Shown: positions 32,430 to 43,209 of the stretch, one piece after another
Numbering within the stretch: the first letter of the stretch is position 1
Layout of the letters: every line of letters starts with the position of its first letter
NCBI GenBank assembly: GCA_017591395.1
Contig: WEDG01003295.1
Coordinates: 1-64,000, forward strand
Source of the DNA: Schistocephalus solidus
Taxonomy: Eukaryota > Platyhelminthes > Cestoda > Diphyllobothriidea > Diphyllobothriidae
DNA length: 64,000 nucleotides
Reading direction: 5' to 3'
The notes under the pieces: model-generated
Seen by the model: only the letters and a program-made list of their open reading frames with translations
Database searches by the model: none
What the model was told of the DNA's origin: nothing
Program-made: the position numbers and the translations under genes

Positions 32430-33110
32430 TATGGTCTAGTTCAAAAGTTTAACAAGGTACACCTCTCACTAAAGTTATTCCCCAGAGAATGGGGTGAACA
32501 ACGAAATCGCGTTGTTTTTATAAACAGACAAGAGGATAGTTCTATCCAACAGAAGATATTCCAAAAGGAAACCTGGACGGGTCAATACATTATTTTTCAG
32601 TTTTATCCCCCTTTATGTAAAGCGAAATGTATTCCAGGGATTGGCGGCCACAGCGTGACGCATCTGCTCTCCTGAAACTGCTGAAGCAGAGCTCTAGCAG
32701 CTACAGAACACCTCGAAAACGGCAGTCCAGAGAGATCCGTCCTCAGGAACATTAGGGTGCGTGAACCAAAGCCTGCCGTTGCACCTGCAGAAAAAAGACT
32801 GATTTATAAGGCTGCCTTTTCTAGGCGATGCAGCGAGTGGAATAGTATGACAACGTCTAAAGACGGCGATCACCAGTGCTTTCCCGGTGGCAAATTTGTG
32901 CGCATTTTACGCAATCTCTTCCCTCCTACGGTTTAACAGTGATGACCGACTGCCGTTGCAGGCCACATCGGTGTGTATCTATTCATACGCCTGCTCCTGT
33001 GGAGCGGAATATATTGGCCGAACAATGAGGCGTTTGGAGAAGAGTGTACGCGAACACATACCTGCCAGGCTAGGTAAGGGAAAACTCGGTTGATCTCAAG
33101 TTCAATTCTT
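32430..33110 (+). pseudogene. Penelope-like element relic: RT C-terminus and GIY-YIG endonuclease
   Basis: Plus strand reads FQKETWTGQYIIFQFYPPLC (family form TWTGQYxxFxSxxPL), EHLENGSPERSVLRNIR and PAVAPAEKRLIYKAAF, then the GIY-YIG part SVCIYSYACSCGAEYIGRTM and RRLEKSVREHIPARL at 32957-33080. Penelope-like elements couple a telomerase-like reverse transcriptase to a C-terminal GIY-YIG nuclease, and this order matches. The N-terminal reverse transcriptase is missing and stops are present. The catalytic Tyr and Arg of GIY-YIG appear kept (YIGRT). Confidence 0.75.
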
Positions 33111-34639
33111 GTACATCTGATCGGTACGAAAGGTCTATGCAAAGGGGTACTAGCAACAGTTAAGGTAGTGGTGCTTTGGTTAGCGAACCCAGCGCTCTGT
33201 TGTCAGAAGACGTTGACACAGGCAGTCTGCCTTCCATGGCTACCTCCAGGTAGTAGTCACACACCATCCCAACCCCCTGATAACAGTCGCACGCCCCGCC
33301 CCCCGTGTTTGACATACAGACCGCTCACGGCGTATCATGAACCACTTCCATCCCCTCCTCCGCTCCCAGCTCCGATGTCTCTGTCATACAGGCGGCGTGG
33401 GAACGAAGCGTGACGACTAACCACCCCCTATCCCTTCGAGAAAAAGGTAAGCGCTGAACATAACCACCGAGTTCGTTCCCCATATCACTGTACCAGCCTG
33501 ACGATGAATGCCCAAAAACGTTTTTAATTAGACTTTTCAAATATTAGAAACTTTGGATGGCCATAGTTGCATTAGAGATACTTAGCAAAGGGTTCGCTCT
33601 TAAAATGACTTAACCAGTCCCCTGTACTTTTATTACTAACTTTTACTTTAAGGAGCGAACTCAGGCAAAGACTCCATCAGCTAGAACTGTTATGCGGAAA
33701 AAACGTGCAGTTGCTAAGTCTGCGATTTTAGTCAAAACAGCATAGTAAAGCTTCTGGACTTATCTCTGTATGCTGGCAACTTCTTAGGGGGGGAAAATAC
33801 ATGAAACATGCGGTACACAATAAACAAAAGATAAAAAGGATCCGATTAATAATAAAAAACCAAAGTAAAAAACGAAGTGAGTAAATGCAACAGACTTCTG
33901 TGCTTTTTTTCATCTAGTCGCCTGAGCAAGAAGGCTAAACAATGACAAGTGAACAGTGTACTTTTTCCGAAGACAGGTTCTATCAGATGTGTCCTAAACC
34001 CCTGATGAAGGAAACGCACATTAGAAACTCGTCATCTGGCATACTTTTTCGCTGCAGATCGGGTTTTCACACCGCAACGTGCGTACATCGATCCATTGTG
34101 GCTTCCCGAATCGAGAAAGTTCCGAGTGGCTGTCAAAGGTCCGAATAGGTAATCACTTGCCAGTGCGAACTCGGCTGATATTTGGAAGGAGAGCAGATAG
34201 ATTGATACAGAACTGTTTCGGTTATATTCTGCTTTCATTCAACCAACCATACGCTTGATCACCATTTGGCATCAGAAACACAAACATGGGTCTATAAACT
34301 GCGCAGATGGTTCACCGAAGTAGTCTCTCTTACGTGTCATAATCCCATCCCATAGCCGAGTACATTACCACAGGCTCATCAGTCAGGCTTCAGTAGACTA
34401 TCGATTGAGCGTCCAGGTCGTTTCTCAAATGTGCATTCGTCATGTCGACCAGCCGATACTGTGTCCCAGTTGCTGTTAGTGATTGTCCCTATCTTTTGTG
34501 TCGTAACTGCGTTTCCTTTACAGTTGCCAACTGAAGACAGATTCGGATTGAACCGTGGTTTACCAATATGCTAAGGGTTTCTTCTCCTGCTAACGCTACA
34601 TCGTAACGGATGACCGTTTTCAGTGCCTGTTGGACGTAG
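33111..34639. other. No gene recognised
   Basis: About 1.5 kb following the Penelope relic. Degenerate core-like sequence CTGATGA-ag-GAAACGC occurs at 34002-34017 but lacks a stem II. Open frames at 33090-33540 and 33942-34238 carry no motif I know. Confidence 0.5.
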
Positions 34640-35095
34640 GCAGACTGGATGCGTTTTCCTCACTATGAACAATCTGACGTCCTTAGAGCTTTTACGGTGC
34701 GCTAAAAGCTGTGGCTTGGAAGGTTGCCAATTGACGGGAGAATTTGGACTGCGCGTTCAGCCCAGTGTGCGTTTGTGTGGATTGGCCCACTGGTGGACTG
34801 AGAACCAGGCTGCAATGGCGCTTTCTTAATGTGGCTTTTATGGCATTCCCACTCAGCCGGGATCCGAGCGGCCTCTCCATTTTGTTGTTGTGCCTTGTTT
34901 GTAGTGGACTACAGTACGTGGGCCTGCGCCCTCTCCCACCTCCGATCTTCTTGATTTTGTCTTGACACCGGGTCCAAGTGGGGGAGTGGAACATAGAGTG
35001 ACTGGCACGATAATCCGGTGCCAGTCATCGTCTCTGCACCACCCTGATGTGGAATATATGGTGGACATAGTCAAACTACGACGGTTGAGCTGCCA
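34640..35095 (+). mobile_element. 5'-truncated ZF-RTE copy (3' UTR only)
   Basis: Matches the copy-A 3' UTR from about 15500 to 15940: cactatgaacaatctgacg, gcttggaaggttgccaattg, gcattcccactcagccggga, gacaccgggtccaagtggg and tatatggtggacatag. It contains a local hairpin (TGACTGGCAC at 34999-35008, GTGCCAGTCA at 35018-35027) not present in the other copies. Confidence 0.75.
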
Positions 35096-35779
35096 AGTGT
35101 GTCTTCAGTGGTGTTAGTGGTAGAGACATTAACGAGGATGGTGACGTGGAGGTATGATGTTCTTATTGAAATTGTTGTGCATCCGAAGGTGCCCAACAAG
35201 ACTATTTTTGCATTCAACGTCACCTGAAAATTGTTGCTAAGATTGTGTTTTGAAACTTTGATTCGTGCATTCGATTCCAGCGCGCCCCTTGATTTGTCCT
35301 TGTATCTGCCAATTGGTTTGTTTTATTCATAGTTGGTTCATATTTTTACGTCCGTGCCCCGCCCACAACATAGACACGGGACAAACCCGTTCTTTCCAGG
35401 ACGTGCGTGTTCAGGGTTCTCTTCTCCCTCTCCGCTTTCTGTTTTCTTCGTAAGTGATCAAAGTGAAAGGGGTTTAGATCGTTGCCAAGCGTCCATCCCC
35501 AGTGCATGTTACTACCCGTATTAGAGCATAGTTAAGAAGGCAGCCCTACATACCCTCTCTGTAATGTCGTAGATGATGTCTGTCCAAGACCCTGCTGGCT
35601 TTGGAGATTGATCTGCAATTTCGTCGTCCATCTTGATATGACACTCCCCATTGTCATCACGATGATGAGGCTATAAACCCAACCGCGCAGGTAGCCTCAA
35701 TATAAGGCAGCATTGGGGTAGTTTGATTCTGTAATAGTCGATATAGCTGATTGCTGATTGAATATTCACATTCGCGTGA
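35096..35779. other. No gene recognised
   Basis: Between two ZF-RTE pieces; no motif or repeat match seen. Confidence 0.5.
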
Positions 35780-36355
35780 ATACCAATCTGGAACGCATGC
35801 GAGTACTGGAATAGGAGAAGAAGGAAGACGATGTTGGGACAACATTTGCGAAAGTACGGGACGATTTCGTGCTATCGCCATTGAATGTAAACGTTGGCAG
35901 CATCGATACTGGTTCGACGACAACTAGGAATAAATACGATGTCTGCTCTTCGAGGATAGCAAACCACACTGCAAAGAGTCCAACACCAATAAAACCGCAT
36001 TTTTTTCCGATGTCACGGCGTATTGCAGTATAGGCAGCTTTAGAGCGGTTGAATAGCCCACAATACCGATATGCTTAAACAACATGCAGGACAAGATTAG
36101 ATTAAAAACCTCTCCGCTGCAAAAGCAGTCTGCGACTTTCAAACCAAACCAAACCACTGTCCAGCTCACACAGGACGACCCTACCATCGGAGAAGTCGGA
36201 GATTCTGAATAATTTGGCCGAACATTTCAGGGGTGTTGAGCGGACACTTGCGAGGTAGCCATCAACCGACTTCCGCAGATATGTACAATTACTGGCCTCC
36301 AACCTTCGTCTCCCCTTTCAGAGACAAGCGAAACAGTGAAAAATATCCCCAGCAC
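35780..36355 (+). pseudogene. ZF-RTE copy E: endonuclease-RT linker fragment
   Basis: Plus-strand pieces KRWQHRYWFDDN (about 35888-35922, family form RxQHQDWFDDND), NKTAFFSDVTAYCSIGS, LPSEKSEILNNLAEHFRGV (about 36180-36235) and AINRLPQICTITGLQPSSPL then SETSETVKN match the linker preceding the reverse transcriptase in copies A and B (AIDRLPQVDTNNDLDLPPSL, LPETI). Several frames are needed. Catalytic parts are absent. Confidence 0.55.
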
Positions 36356-36409
36356 CGGACACCGACATAATTTCTGCATAAATCGTTTGACCTACTTGTG
36401 AACAACTCG

Positions 36410-36505
36410 GCTGCCTCGGTGGGATTCGAACCCATGCCTGCAAGGGGAAGGGTTTAGTACCACCAACGCTCTAGTCAACTGAGCTATGAGGCCTCACCGG
36501 GAGCC
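36410..36505 (-). repeat. tRNA-like sequence (SINE head) with A and B boxes
   Basis: Minus strand: TAGCTCAGTTGACTAGAGCG forms a 4-bp D stem (GCTC/GAGC) and an A box; GGGTTCGAATCCC is a perfect B box with a short T stem; GCCTC and GAGGC pair as part of an acceptor stem. The anticodon arm does not fold properly and two acceptor pairs fail. I therefore call it a tRNA-derived SINE head rather than a tRNA gene. The adjoining body at 36493-36545 recurs at 26247-26300. Confidence 0.6.
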
Positions 36506-36839
36506 GTGAGTTTAATCACCATTGGGTCAAGTTACCCGCCCAGCATAATGCAATGCGTAGTCATGCCTACAGGGTTGCATTTCGCTCTCTCCGTACGACT
36601 TCTGTTACGGAGGGTGGGGAAGGGAAAGGGAGATTAGTTCAGGGGTTACAGGATGTGAATGCATACACCAGCCGGGTAACCTCATCTAATTTATTCCCTG
36701 GTCAATTACCGGTACATGAGGTGGGGCGCCGTCCTGAACTGGGCTTTCTGGAACTGAGCATGGTGTCGGGAAGGGGTGAAATAGGAGTATCCACCAGATT
36801 CATCGATGCGTCTCGTGGGCATCATAAGTGTTGTTTACG

Positions 36840-37262
36840 TGTACTGTCTACGGTCGTACGTTGCACACACACACGGGCAAGTTGGCTCAGTCAGCCACTT
36901 GTGCCCCATTCCCGCATCAGTTGACTGACCGGCTTGGACAGCGAACTGGTGCTTGGAAGAGGGAAGGGAGCATGATCGACGTGAACGGTCCACTCTGTTG
37001 TTCGCATGAAATCCTGATCCATTATGCGCGGACTAGGCGTGCGTGACACTATAGTCGGGTCGTTTACCTCTGTCATCGCGACTGATCCCACCTCTGGTCT
37101 TCATGACTCTGTTATGATACCAGGTTTGGGCGGCTGAGGGAATAGATGGAGTGCCGTAGATGTTGTGCAAGTCTCCTATCACTAAAAACTACTTAATGCC
37201 CAAATTACCGTCGCTGCGCCCGCCTTGCCGTGGGGCACACGGTAGTAGTCGTCGTTCGCCAT
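36840..37262 (+). mobile_element. 5'-truncated ZF-RTE copy (3' UTR only), diverged
   Basis: Matches the ZF-RTE 3' UTR: ggctcagtcagccacttgtg, cccgcatcagttgactgacc, cacctctggtcttcatgact, taccaggtttgggcgg, caaattaccgtcgctgcgcc and gccgtggggcacacggt. More diverged than the other solitary ends. Confidence 0.65.
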
Positions 37263-39965
37263 TGTTGAACTATCGCAATACGCAATGCTTCCGCAAATGA
37301 ACCGCTTATCATCCCATTTATTTTTGTTTGACTGGAAAAATGCGCTCTTTAATTGATGTTCTTAGAAAGATATGGATTTCGGTTGTATATTCTTATCCAC
37401 TGAACTGAGTTCACTGGAAGCTTGGAAAGTCTTGTGTTCTATCTTGGGTTTTTTAGCACGTTTTTTCCATTTAGGGTGGGTCTGCTTGGTAAAAATAATG
37501 TAAAATCCCGTTCATAATGGCCAAAGTTCGAGACCCCATGTATTCCTAGCTAATTTGCATCCCCGACTATTAATAAAGGTCCTTAGAAGTCGATTTCTTC
37601 CCTGCTTCGATAATATGGCGCCTATCCGTAAAATTCCTTTTTATTTAATACTTTTGTCATGTCAACTGGCAACTTAGTCATTTGTCCGATTTTCGGTCCC
37701 ACTTTGTTTATTTTTCCATCAATTGTGTTGCTTCAAGATCGATTTTTCTAATATGACCACAAAATCACGTGGTCGTATGAAACCGCGTGGCCTTTCTATG
37801 GACATGTGTAAAACACTCAGTACGCAACATTTGCAGACCTCAAATCCATTTGAACTTTCCCATAAACTTTGCGATTATCGATTTGGTAAGCCAAACAATT
37901 TTCTACCCATGGCCTAGCGTTTACACGATGCTTACACACTTCATGATGTTCATTTGCTACCTGCTCGATGGTCAACTAGGTTTATATTTAAATAGATAGT
38001 ATACGTTTCGAACAGAGAAAAAAGCAATTTTACTTCTTACCTTTCAGTTGTAAACCCAGCTAACACGTACTCCATTTTTGCCGCTTTGGGATCCAAATTC
38101 TGAAATTTTAACAAGTTTTATTACCGATAATAGAGGCAAGACGCTAGACTTGGTTTTTTTTCTAATGAAAGTCGCCAACCTTACCTGGTCCAATTCGGAA
38201 ATCATTTTTCCGAGTTTGCCTATAAAAACGAGCTTATTTTGGCGTCTGCAGAAACTGAACCCTGTAAAAAATAATTGCTTAATTATTTTTACATTGATTC
38301 GTGGTGACCTTATAATGTAAATATGTGTTATAGGAAACATGCATAAAACGTTCCTTTTTACTCGCTTGGTGGCAAATTAGCTATTCTTTAAATTCATACC
38401 CGAAGAAAGGGTATCGTTTGGGTTAAAAGACGCCTGTACTTATAATCATTTTCAAACCTAAAATGACTTTTTTTTCAGCACCGTATCTATGCATTTATTA
38501 AGGCTGCATATGAAATAAACAGCATAATTTTTATCCATTGCCAAATATTACGAGTCTTCTTAAAAGCCTAGAGAACTGTATGCTTTTTCTTAAATAGAAT
38601 GTAAACAGCATGTAGTTTGGAGACGCTAAGCGCAAATGCAAATGCAATTTGGGTTAAGATGCATTCGGGAATTACAATCGTAATTTTTAAATCGATAGAT
38701 GTCTTTTCTCCAAGAATATAATTTTAAAAAGACGCGATTTATAACCGAATGAAAACGTTTCTCCAAAATATATTGAAAATTATAAAATCATAAAAAAATC
38801 ATATTTTCGTATTCGCAGACGACCGGAAATAACCTCATTTAACAACTGGCATCCTGTCGTGACCGAAATATCTCGGGATCATGCAGCTCTACAATCCATA
38901 TTACGTCCCCAATTAAGTACTCCTGTCTACTCGAACACATTTCAGGGGTTCGGCTAACACATCATGAAGTAGATCAGATACTTAACGACGATCAAGCGTG
39001 CAGCACAAGTGTGAACGCACCGCTCAGGTTTTCATCCGGCCGTCTAGCATTAAAAATTAAGCTGCCGCGCGATGCTGTGCTGTTGAGCGCTTACCGATAC
39101 AACGAACCAGCGTTGTAACCTGTGAAATTGCTGGCACACCCGATAAGAAGAAATGCTTAATAAACGTGCTTCTAGTCCAATATTTCCCTCTCCGAAAAGT
39201 GAATCCCATATCATAAATTAGGTTGCGTGAAATAACCGTTTTACGTAGAGCAATTCAATAGCGTGTGATTCTTCCCTCATTTTTTATTCCAAATGTTCTA
39301 ATGTGGGTGAAGCAGGCAAAGTAGTAGTCCACCAAAGGCCTTACTGTACGTCTCCACCATTATACTCTGGCGCCACATAGCCCCCAGATCTTAACTGTGC
39401 AGCGGGGAAACCCGAGTAACCACCGCGACTGGCTAACGAAACCAAGTAAGAGTAGCGCCCTCTCTCTGCAATCATTTAACTTCTATGGGGGGTATATTTT
39501 GACCACGGGAAACGAAGGGCCACGCAGTGAAACAATTATACATTTGAATTATACGCGTACAACCTCTGGGCACAGGGCCGCTGAAAATCAGCGTGACCGA
39601 GTTTCTTCATTTGAACATGACATATGCATTAATTATTGGAGTCGAGGTCAATCAAGCCTCATTTGTCAAAATCCATTTCACATGAAAGGCGACTTGGATC
39701 CTAGAAGTATTGCTAGTTATTCGTCTCATTTCTCATACTGAATGGGTTGAGCAGCCAGCGATTCATGATGAGTGTACTTGAGCGAGGAACCGATGCTAAG
39801 AAATCCCGTGATAAATCTCTAGCATGTGTCCGTACACATATCACTTAATAGAATGAGTTTAACTCTTTGGGTAGGTGTCTGGGAGATCAGGGCGATTCTG
39901 ATAACACAATTTATAAACACCACTGGAAAAAAATTATTAAAAAATTTTAGATTCACCTCAATGAA
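37263..39965. other. No gene recognised; AT-rich upstream region of the G-alpha gene
   Basis: About 2.7 kb without a recognisable transposon and without repeat matches elsewhere in the window. Short open frames (37723-37999, 38044-38340, 39397-39741) show no known motif. It may hold the promoter and 5' exons or non-coding exons of the gene at 40003, but I cannot define them. Confidence 0.5.
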
Positions 39966-39983
39966 TCCTCACTTTTATTCTAG
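39966..39983 (+). promoter_or_regulatory. Candidate 3' splice (or trans-splice) acceptor 19 bases before the G-alpha ATG
   Basis: The stretch cctcacttttattctag ends in AG at 39982-39983 after a pyrimidine-rich tract. Between it and the ATG at 40003 there is an in-frame TAG (39988-39990), so the ATG is the natural start. Flatworms splice a leader onto many mRNAs close to the start codon, so this could accept either a leader or an upstream 5' UTR exon. Not proven. Confidence 0.4.
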
Positions 39984-40002
39984 AGGATAGCGCAAATCCA
40001 GG

Positions 40003-41445
40003 ATGGACTGTTTATCGAGTGAAGACAAACGAAGACATGACTACTTCCTCAAGATGATCGAGGCTCGAAGCACAGAGTTCAGAAACACCCATCGGATCCT
40101 GCTTATTGGAACTGGTGAATCGGGAAAATCCACATTTGTAAAACAGCTCAAGTTGTTGAGTTCACCCAAACAGACTTTTACAGAGGAGTACAGAGTTCGG
40201 TTCATTCCCGAGATTCAACGAAACGTTGTGCAGGCTCTAAGTAACATTGTTAACTTTATGATTCTAGAAGATATTCCATTTGGAAAAAATTAAAAGAAGC
40301 TGGAGTCAGCGAAGAAAGCCATCATTAAAGCATACGCTGAAGTTCACGTTAATCCAGACAATATTAACGATTACACCAATAATCCAGATACCGCGAAGAG
40401 AGAGGAGTTCTATGACCACTGTGCCATGCTTTGGGACGACGAGGTTGTGAAGGAGACGCAACTACGAGGAAACGAGTTTCAGCAAATCGATTGTGCCCAA
40501 TATTTTCTGGATAAACTGGGAACTATCAGGGCGCCTGGGTATATGCCTACAGACGAGGACATTCTTCAATGCCGTACCAAGACACTGGGGATCCATACTG
40601 AATCCATTCTCTACAACAACGTGCCTTTCGAACTGGTCGACGTGGGCGGTCAGAGAGAACAGAGAGCGAAGTGGATAGAGGCCATGACTGACGGAGTAAC
40701 AGCTGTCATCTTTCTCACTGACGTATCAGCCTATGATAGGATGTTAGAGGAGGACAATACCGTAAACCGACTGCGCGAATCTTATCATCTCTTCGGACAG
40801 GTGTGGACTAAGAGCCTCCTTAAGGACAAATCATTCATCCTCTTTCTAAACAAACAAGACAAACTATCCGATAAGATTCGCTCGGAGAGGAACCCGATCT
40901 CCGACTTTTTTCCCGAATTTGAGGAGCAAAAGTGCAATTTCACAATAGAATTACTGTCTGACCTCAAGGCGTCAAGAGAGAAGAAAAACAAGAATGAAAA
41001 CGAACTCTGGGATAAGCATTTCTCCTACTTTTTGCCCCCTAAGGCCGATGGCGCCGCCTGGAAAGATGAAGGCAAAAATCCTATGGATACACAGGTGATG
41101 GCTGAGTATGGCCAAATCCAAAGCATAATCTCAAAAACTGTAAATGAGGGTGTCCTCAATAACTGGGTCCTCGCTGGTGAGGATCAGGACGCGGTGATCA
41201 AGAACCTGCTGGAGATGGACGATTTTCAGAACTTAAATGAGAGGTTGTTTGCTGTGCCACTTTATCGCATAGTGTCTACAACACACTTTATCAAAATGCT
41301 CTTTCTCAATGAATGCGAGCAAAGCAAAACGCGAAGAATCTATCCCTATCCCACCACTGCAATTGACAAGAGGAACGTTGACCGCGTTTTTGTGTCTTGC
41401 AAGGAAATCCTTCAGGGGAAGGCACTGACTGAAATCATGATTTAA
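40003..41445 (+). CDS. Heterotrimeric G-protein alpha subunit, Gs-like, intronless, one in-frame stop
   Basis: GTP-binding switch that would couple a receptor to adenylyl cyclase at the inner membrane. Residues 1-96 and 98-480 lie in one frame, split only by TAA at 40291-40293 (codon 97); the sequence after it aligns without a gap (KKLESAKKAIIKAYAEVH). Motifs: P-loop GTGESGKST 36-44 preceded by NTHR as in Gs; switch I CRTKTLGI with Arg191 and Thr194; DVGGQ 213-217 with catalytic Gln; NKQD 283-286; TTA 451-453. After FPEF (303-306) about 100 extra residues, rich in Lys/Asp/Asn, precede the last helix. Gly2 is Asp (MDC), so no N-myristoylation; Cys3 could be palmitoylated. The tail ends ALTEIMI, unlike YELL. 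About 480 codons against about 380-395 in Gs. Start: in-frame TAG 12 bases upstream. Could be a retrogene, a recent pseudogene, or contain a sequencing error. Confidence 0.85.
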
Positions 41446-41453
41446 AGAGCTGG

Positions 41454-41455
<2 letters not shown>

Positions 41456-41521
<66 letters not shown>
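41456..41521. repeat. (TA)33 microsatellite
   Basis: Uninterrupted alternating TA for 66 bases, beginning 11 bases after the G-alpha stop codon, so it would lie in the mRNA 3' UTR. A transcript would form a long self-complementary UA hairpin; length polymorphism and assembly error are both likely. Confidence 0.95.
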
Positions 41522-41524
<3 letters not shown>

Positions 41525-42033
41525 GTTGGGTGTGTGTGTGCCTTCATGAAAATTGATCAATCCTGTCTGGGCCAAGTCAGTACTTTCAAAATCCTACGCT
41601 TCTATTCCTTGCCAGTCACTGCCAGGCACGACATTGGTAAATCTCCGCAAAATGTTATTCATTTAACAACCTGATGAGGTCTGACAACGTGGCCGCAATT
41701 GACAATCTCATTTTGACATTTCTACCGAAATTGTTGTCGGTAGGCGTTTGCGTTCGTGAAAAAATACATTTGTTCCTTCCAACATCAAACTTCTCACGGT
41801 CCAATATGTCCCTCCGTCCCCCCCTCCAGTTCGGTTTACGAGGTGACGCTCAAAAATAATGAGAATTATTTTCTGCAGGCAATTGAGTTGGCATTGTTGA
41901 CCTCTATCGCTAGGTTCGTTTAGAAGACACTCTTCTTGCCTAAATGGCCAAGTAGCGTTCATGAGAAACCATCGCACTGAACAGAGTGCTCGTTTTATTA
42001 AACCTCCCGTCCGGCGTTCTCGGCGACTTTGCA

Positions 42034-42415
42034 ATGACAACCCTTAAGAAGCAGCGCGCAGACCTCAGCTTCTGTTCCTCCTTACATCAAACAGCAGCAG
42101 AAACAGTTAATATGCTCCGGAAAGCTTGTGGAAAGAAAGGCAATAATATGCAAGCGGTTTGCGTGGTTCAGAAATGATCAAATGAAACTTGAGAATGAGT
42201 CTCGTTTGGATCATCGCTCAACGTGCAGAACAGATGAAAATGCCTAAAAAATCCGTGACATCATCAGGCTTGGTGGTTGCAGAACAATCGAAGAATTTGA
42301 GGAAATGACTGAAATTTTGTGGAGCTCATGCTAAACAGTCCTACCTGAAGATTCGGATATGAGGCGTGGCCCGACAAAGTTTGTTCCACGACTGCTGAAT
42401 TGTAGCGATCGGGAG
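42034..42415 (+). pseudogene. Mariner-type transposase relic, N-terminal DNA-binding part
   Basis: Plus-strand frame LKKQRADLSFCSSLHQTAAE then TVNMLRKACGKK (42034-42150) matches the first helix-turn-helix of mariner/SETMAR-type transposases (KSATETFEMLxxAYG). After a stop and frameshifts come RLDHRSTCRTDENA (family form GRPSTSRTDENI), IRDIIRLGGCRTIEEFEEMT and MRRGPTKFVPRLLN (family form MRKVxAKFVPRLL). The DDE/DDD catalytic domain is not recognisable downstream. It starts 0.6 kb after the G-alpha stop. Dead relic. Confidence 0.7.
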
Positions 42416-42419
42416 ACTA

Positions 42420-43209
42420 GCTGCTTCACGCTGTCAGCGCGCTTGCCCACACGGCGTTCAAAATTAACCAGTGCGTGCAAACGGTTTCTCACTCCCTTTG
42501 CTCGCCCGACCTAGACCATTCCGACCTCTTATTATATGCTTGAAGAAAACTAAAGATAAGGCGTCATCAGAACGTATAAAAGGTGATTAAAAAATCACAA
42601 GAGGCACTTAATAGCATTAATAAAAAGAATATTTTTTAAAAAAATTTTCAGAAGGTGAGAAACCCTTTTGCACAAGTGTGCATCGCAGAATACACAGTAT
42701 TTTGAAGGGACTTAATGCTTTTAAGATGTTATCGTAAATAGCTTAGCTTAAAATTTATATAAATAACGCTTTTTTTGGGTACTCCCTCGCATCATGCTGA
42801 CCAGTTCTGCTTTGAGCGAGTCAAACTATCCGACAAAAGAAATTGAATTGAAGTTAATCCTTCTTTGCTCCCACTTGACAGGCAATTGCTTTTTCGGATA
42901 CCACTGGCTTTCGTTACGTCCAATCAGAGCTTCCGTCTGCCACTCGTAAGCCCAGTACGACATTAGCTCACCGATCGGTAATTGCACGATGAAGGAATGG
43001 TTTCCCCGTAACTGCATCCTTCTACCCCAGCAGCGCACCGGTTTCCGGTATATGCTGCATGGTGCCTGAGGCCTCCTTCCGTGATGGACAGCATTAAGGA
43101 TGTTGTAATAGCGCTGGGGATTACGATCCTTTTACAGGTAGTCGATTCGAAAGATTGGTGCCTCGTCAGGTTTGCAGCTATTAAGGCTGTATAATCTATG
43201 ACCACAATC
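42420..43209. other. No gene recognised
   Basis: AT-rich then mixed sequence between the mariner relic and ZF-RTE copy C. The minus-strand open frame at 42826-43038 has no known motif. Confidence 0.5.

Noticed and set aside
36410..36505. Functional tRNA gene
   Set aside because: A and B boxes are good but the anticodon arm does not fold and two acceptor pairs fail; the flanking body is repeated elsewhere.
39397..39741. 114-residue open frame upstream of G-alpha as a separate gene
   Set aside because: No recognisable domain, no splice or start context, amino-acid composition unremarkable.
41639..41670. Hammerhead ribozyme at cctgatgaggtctgacaacg
   Set aside because: The GAAA strand is absent and no closing stems are visible.
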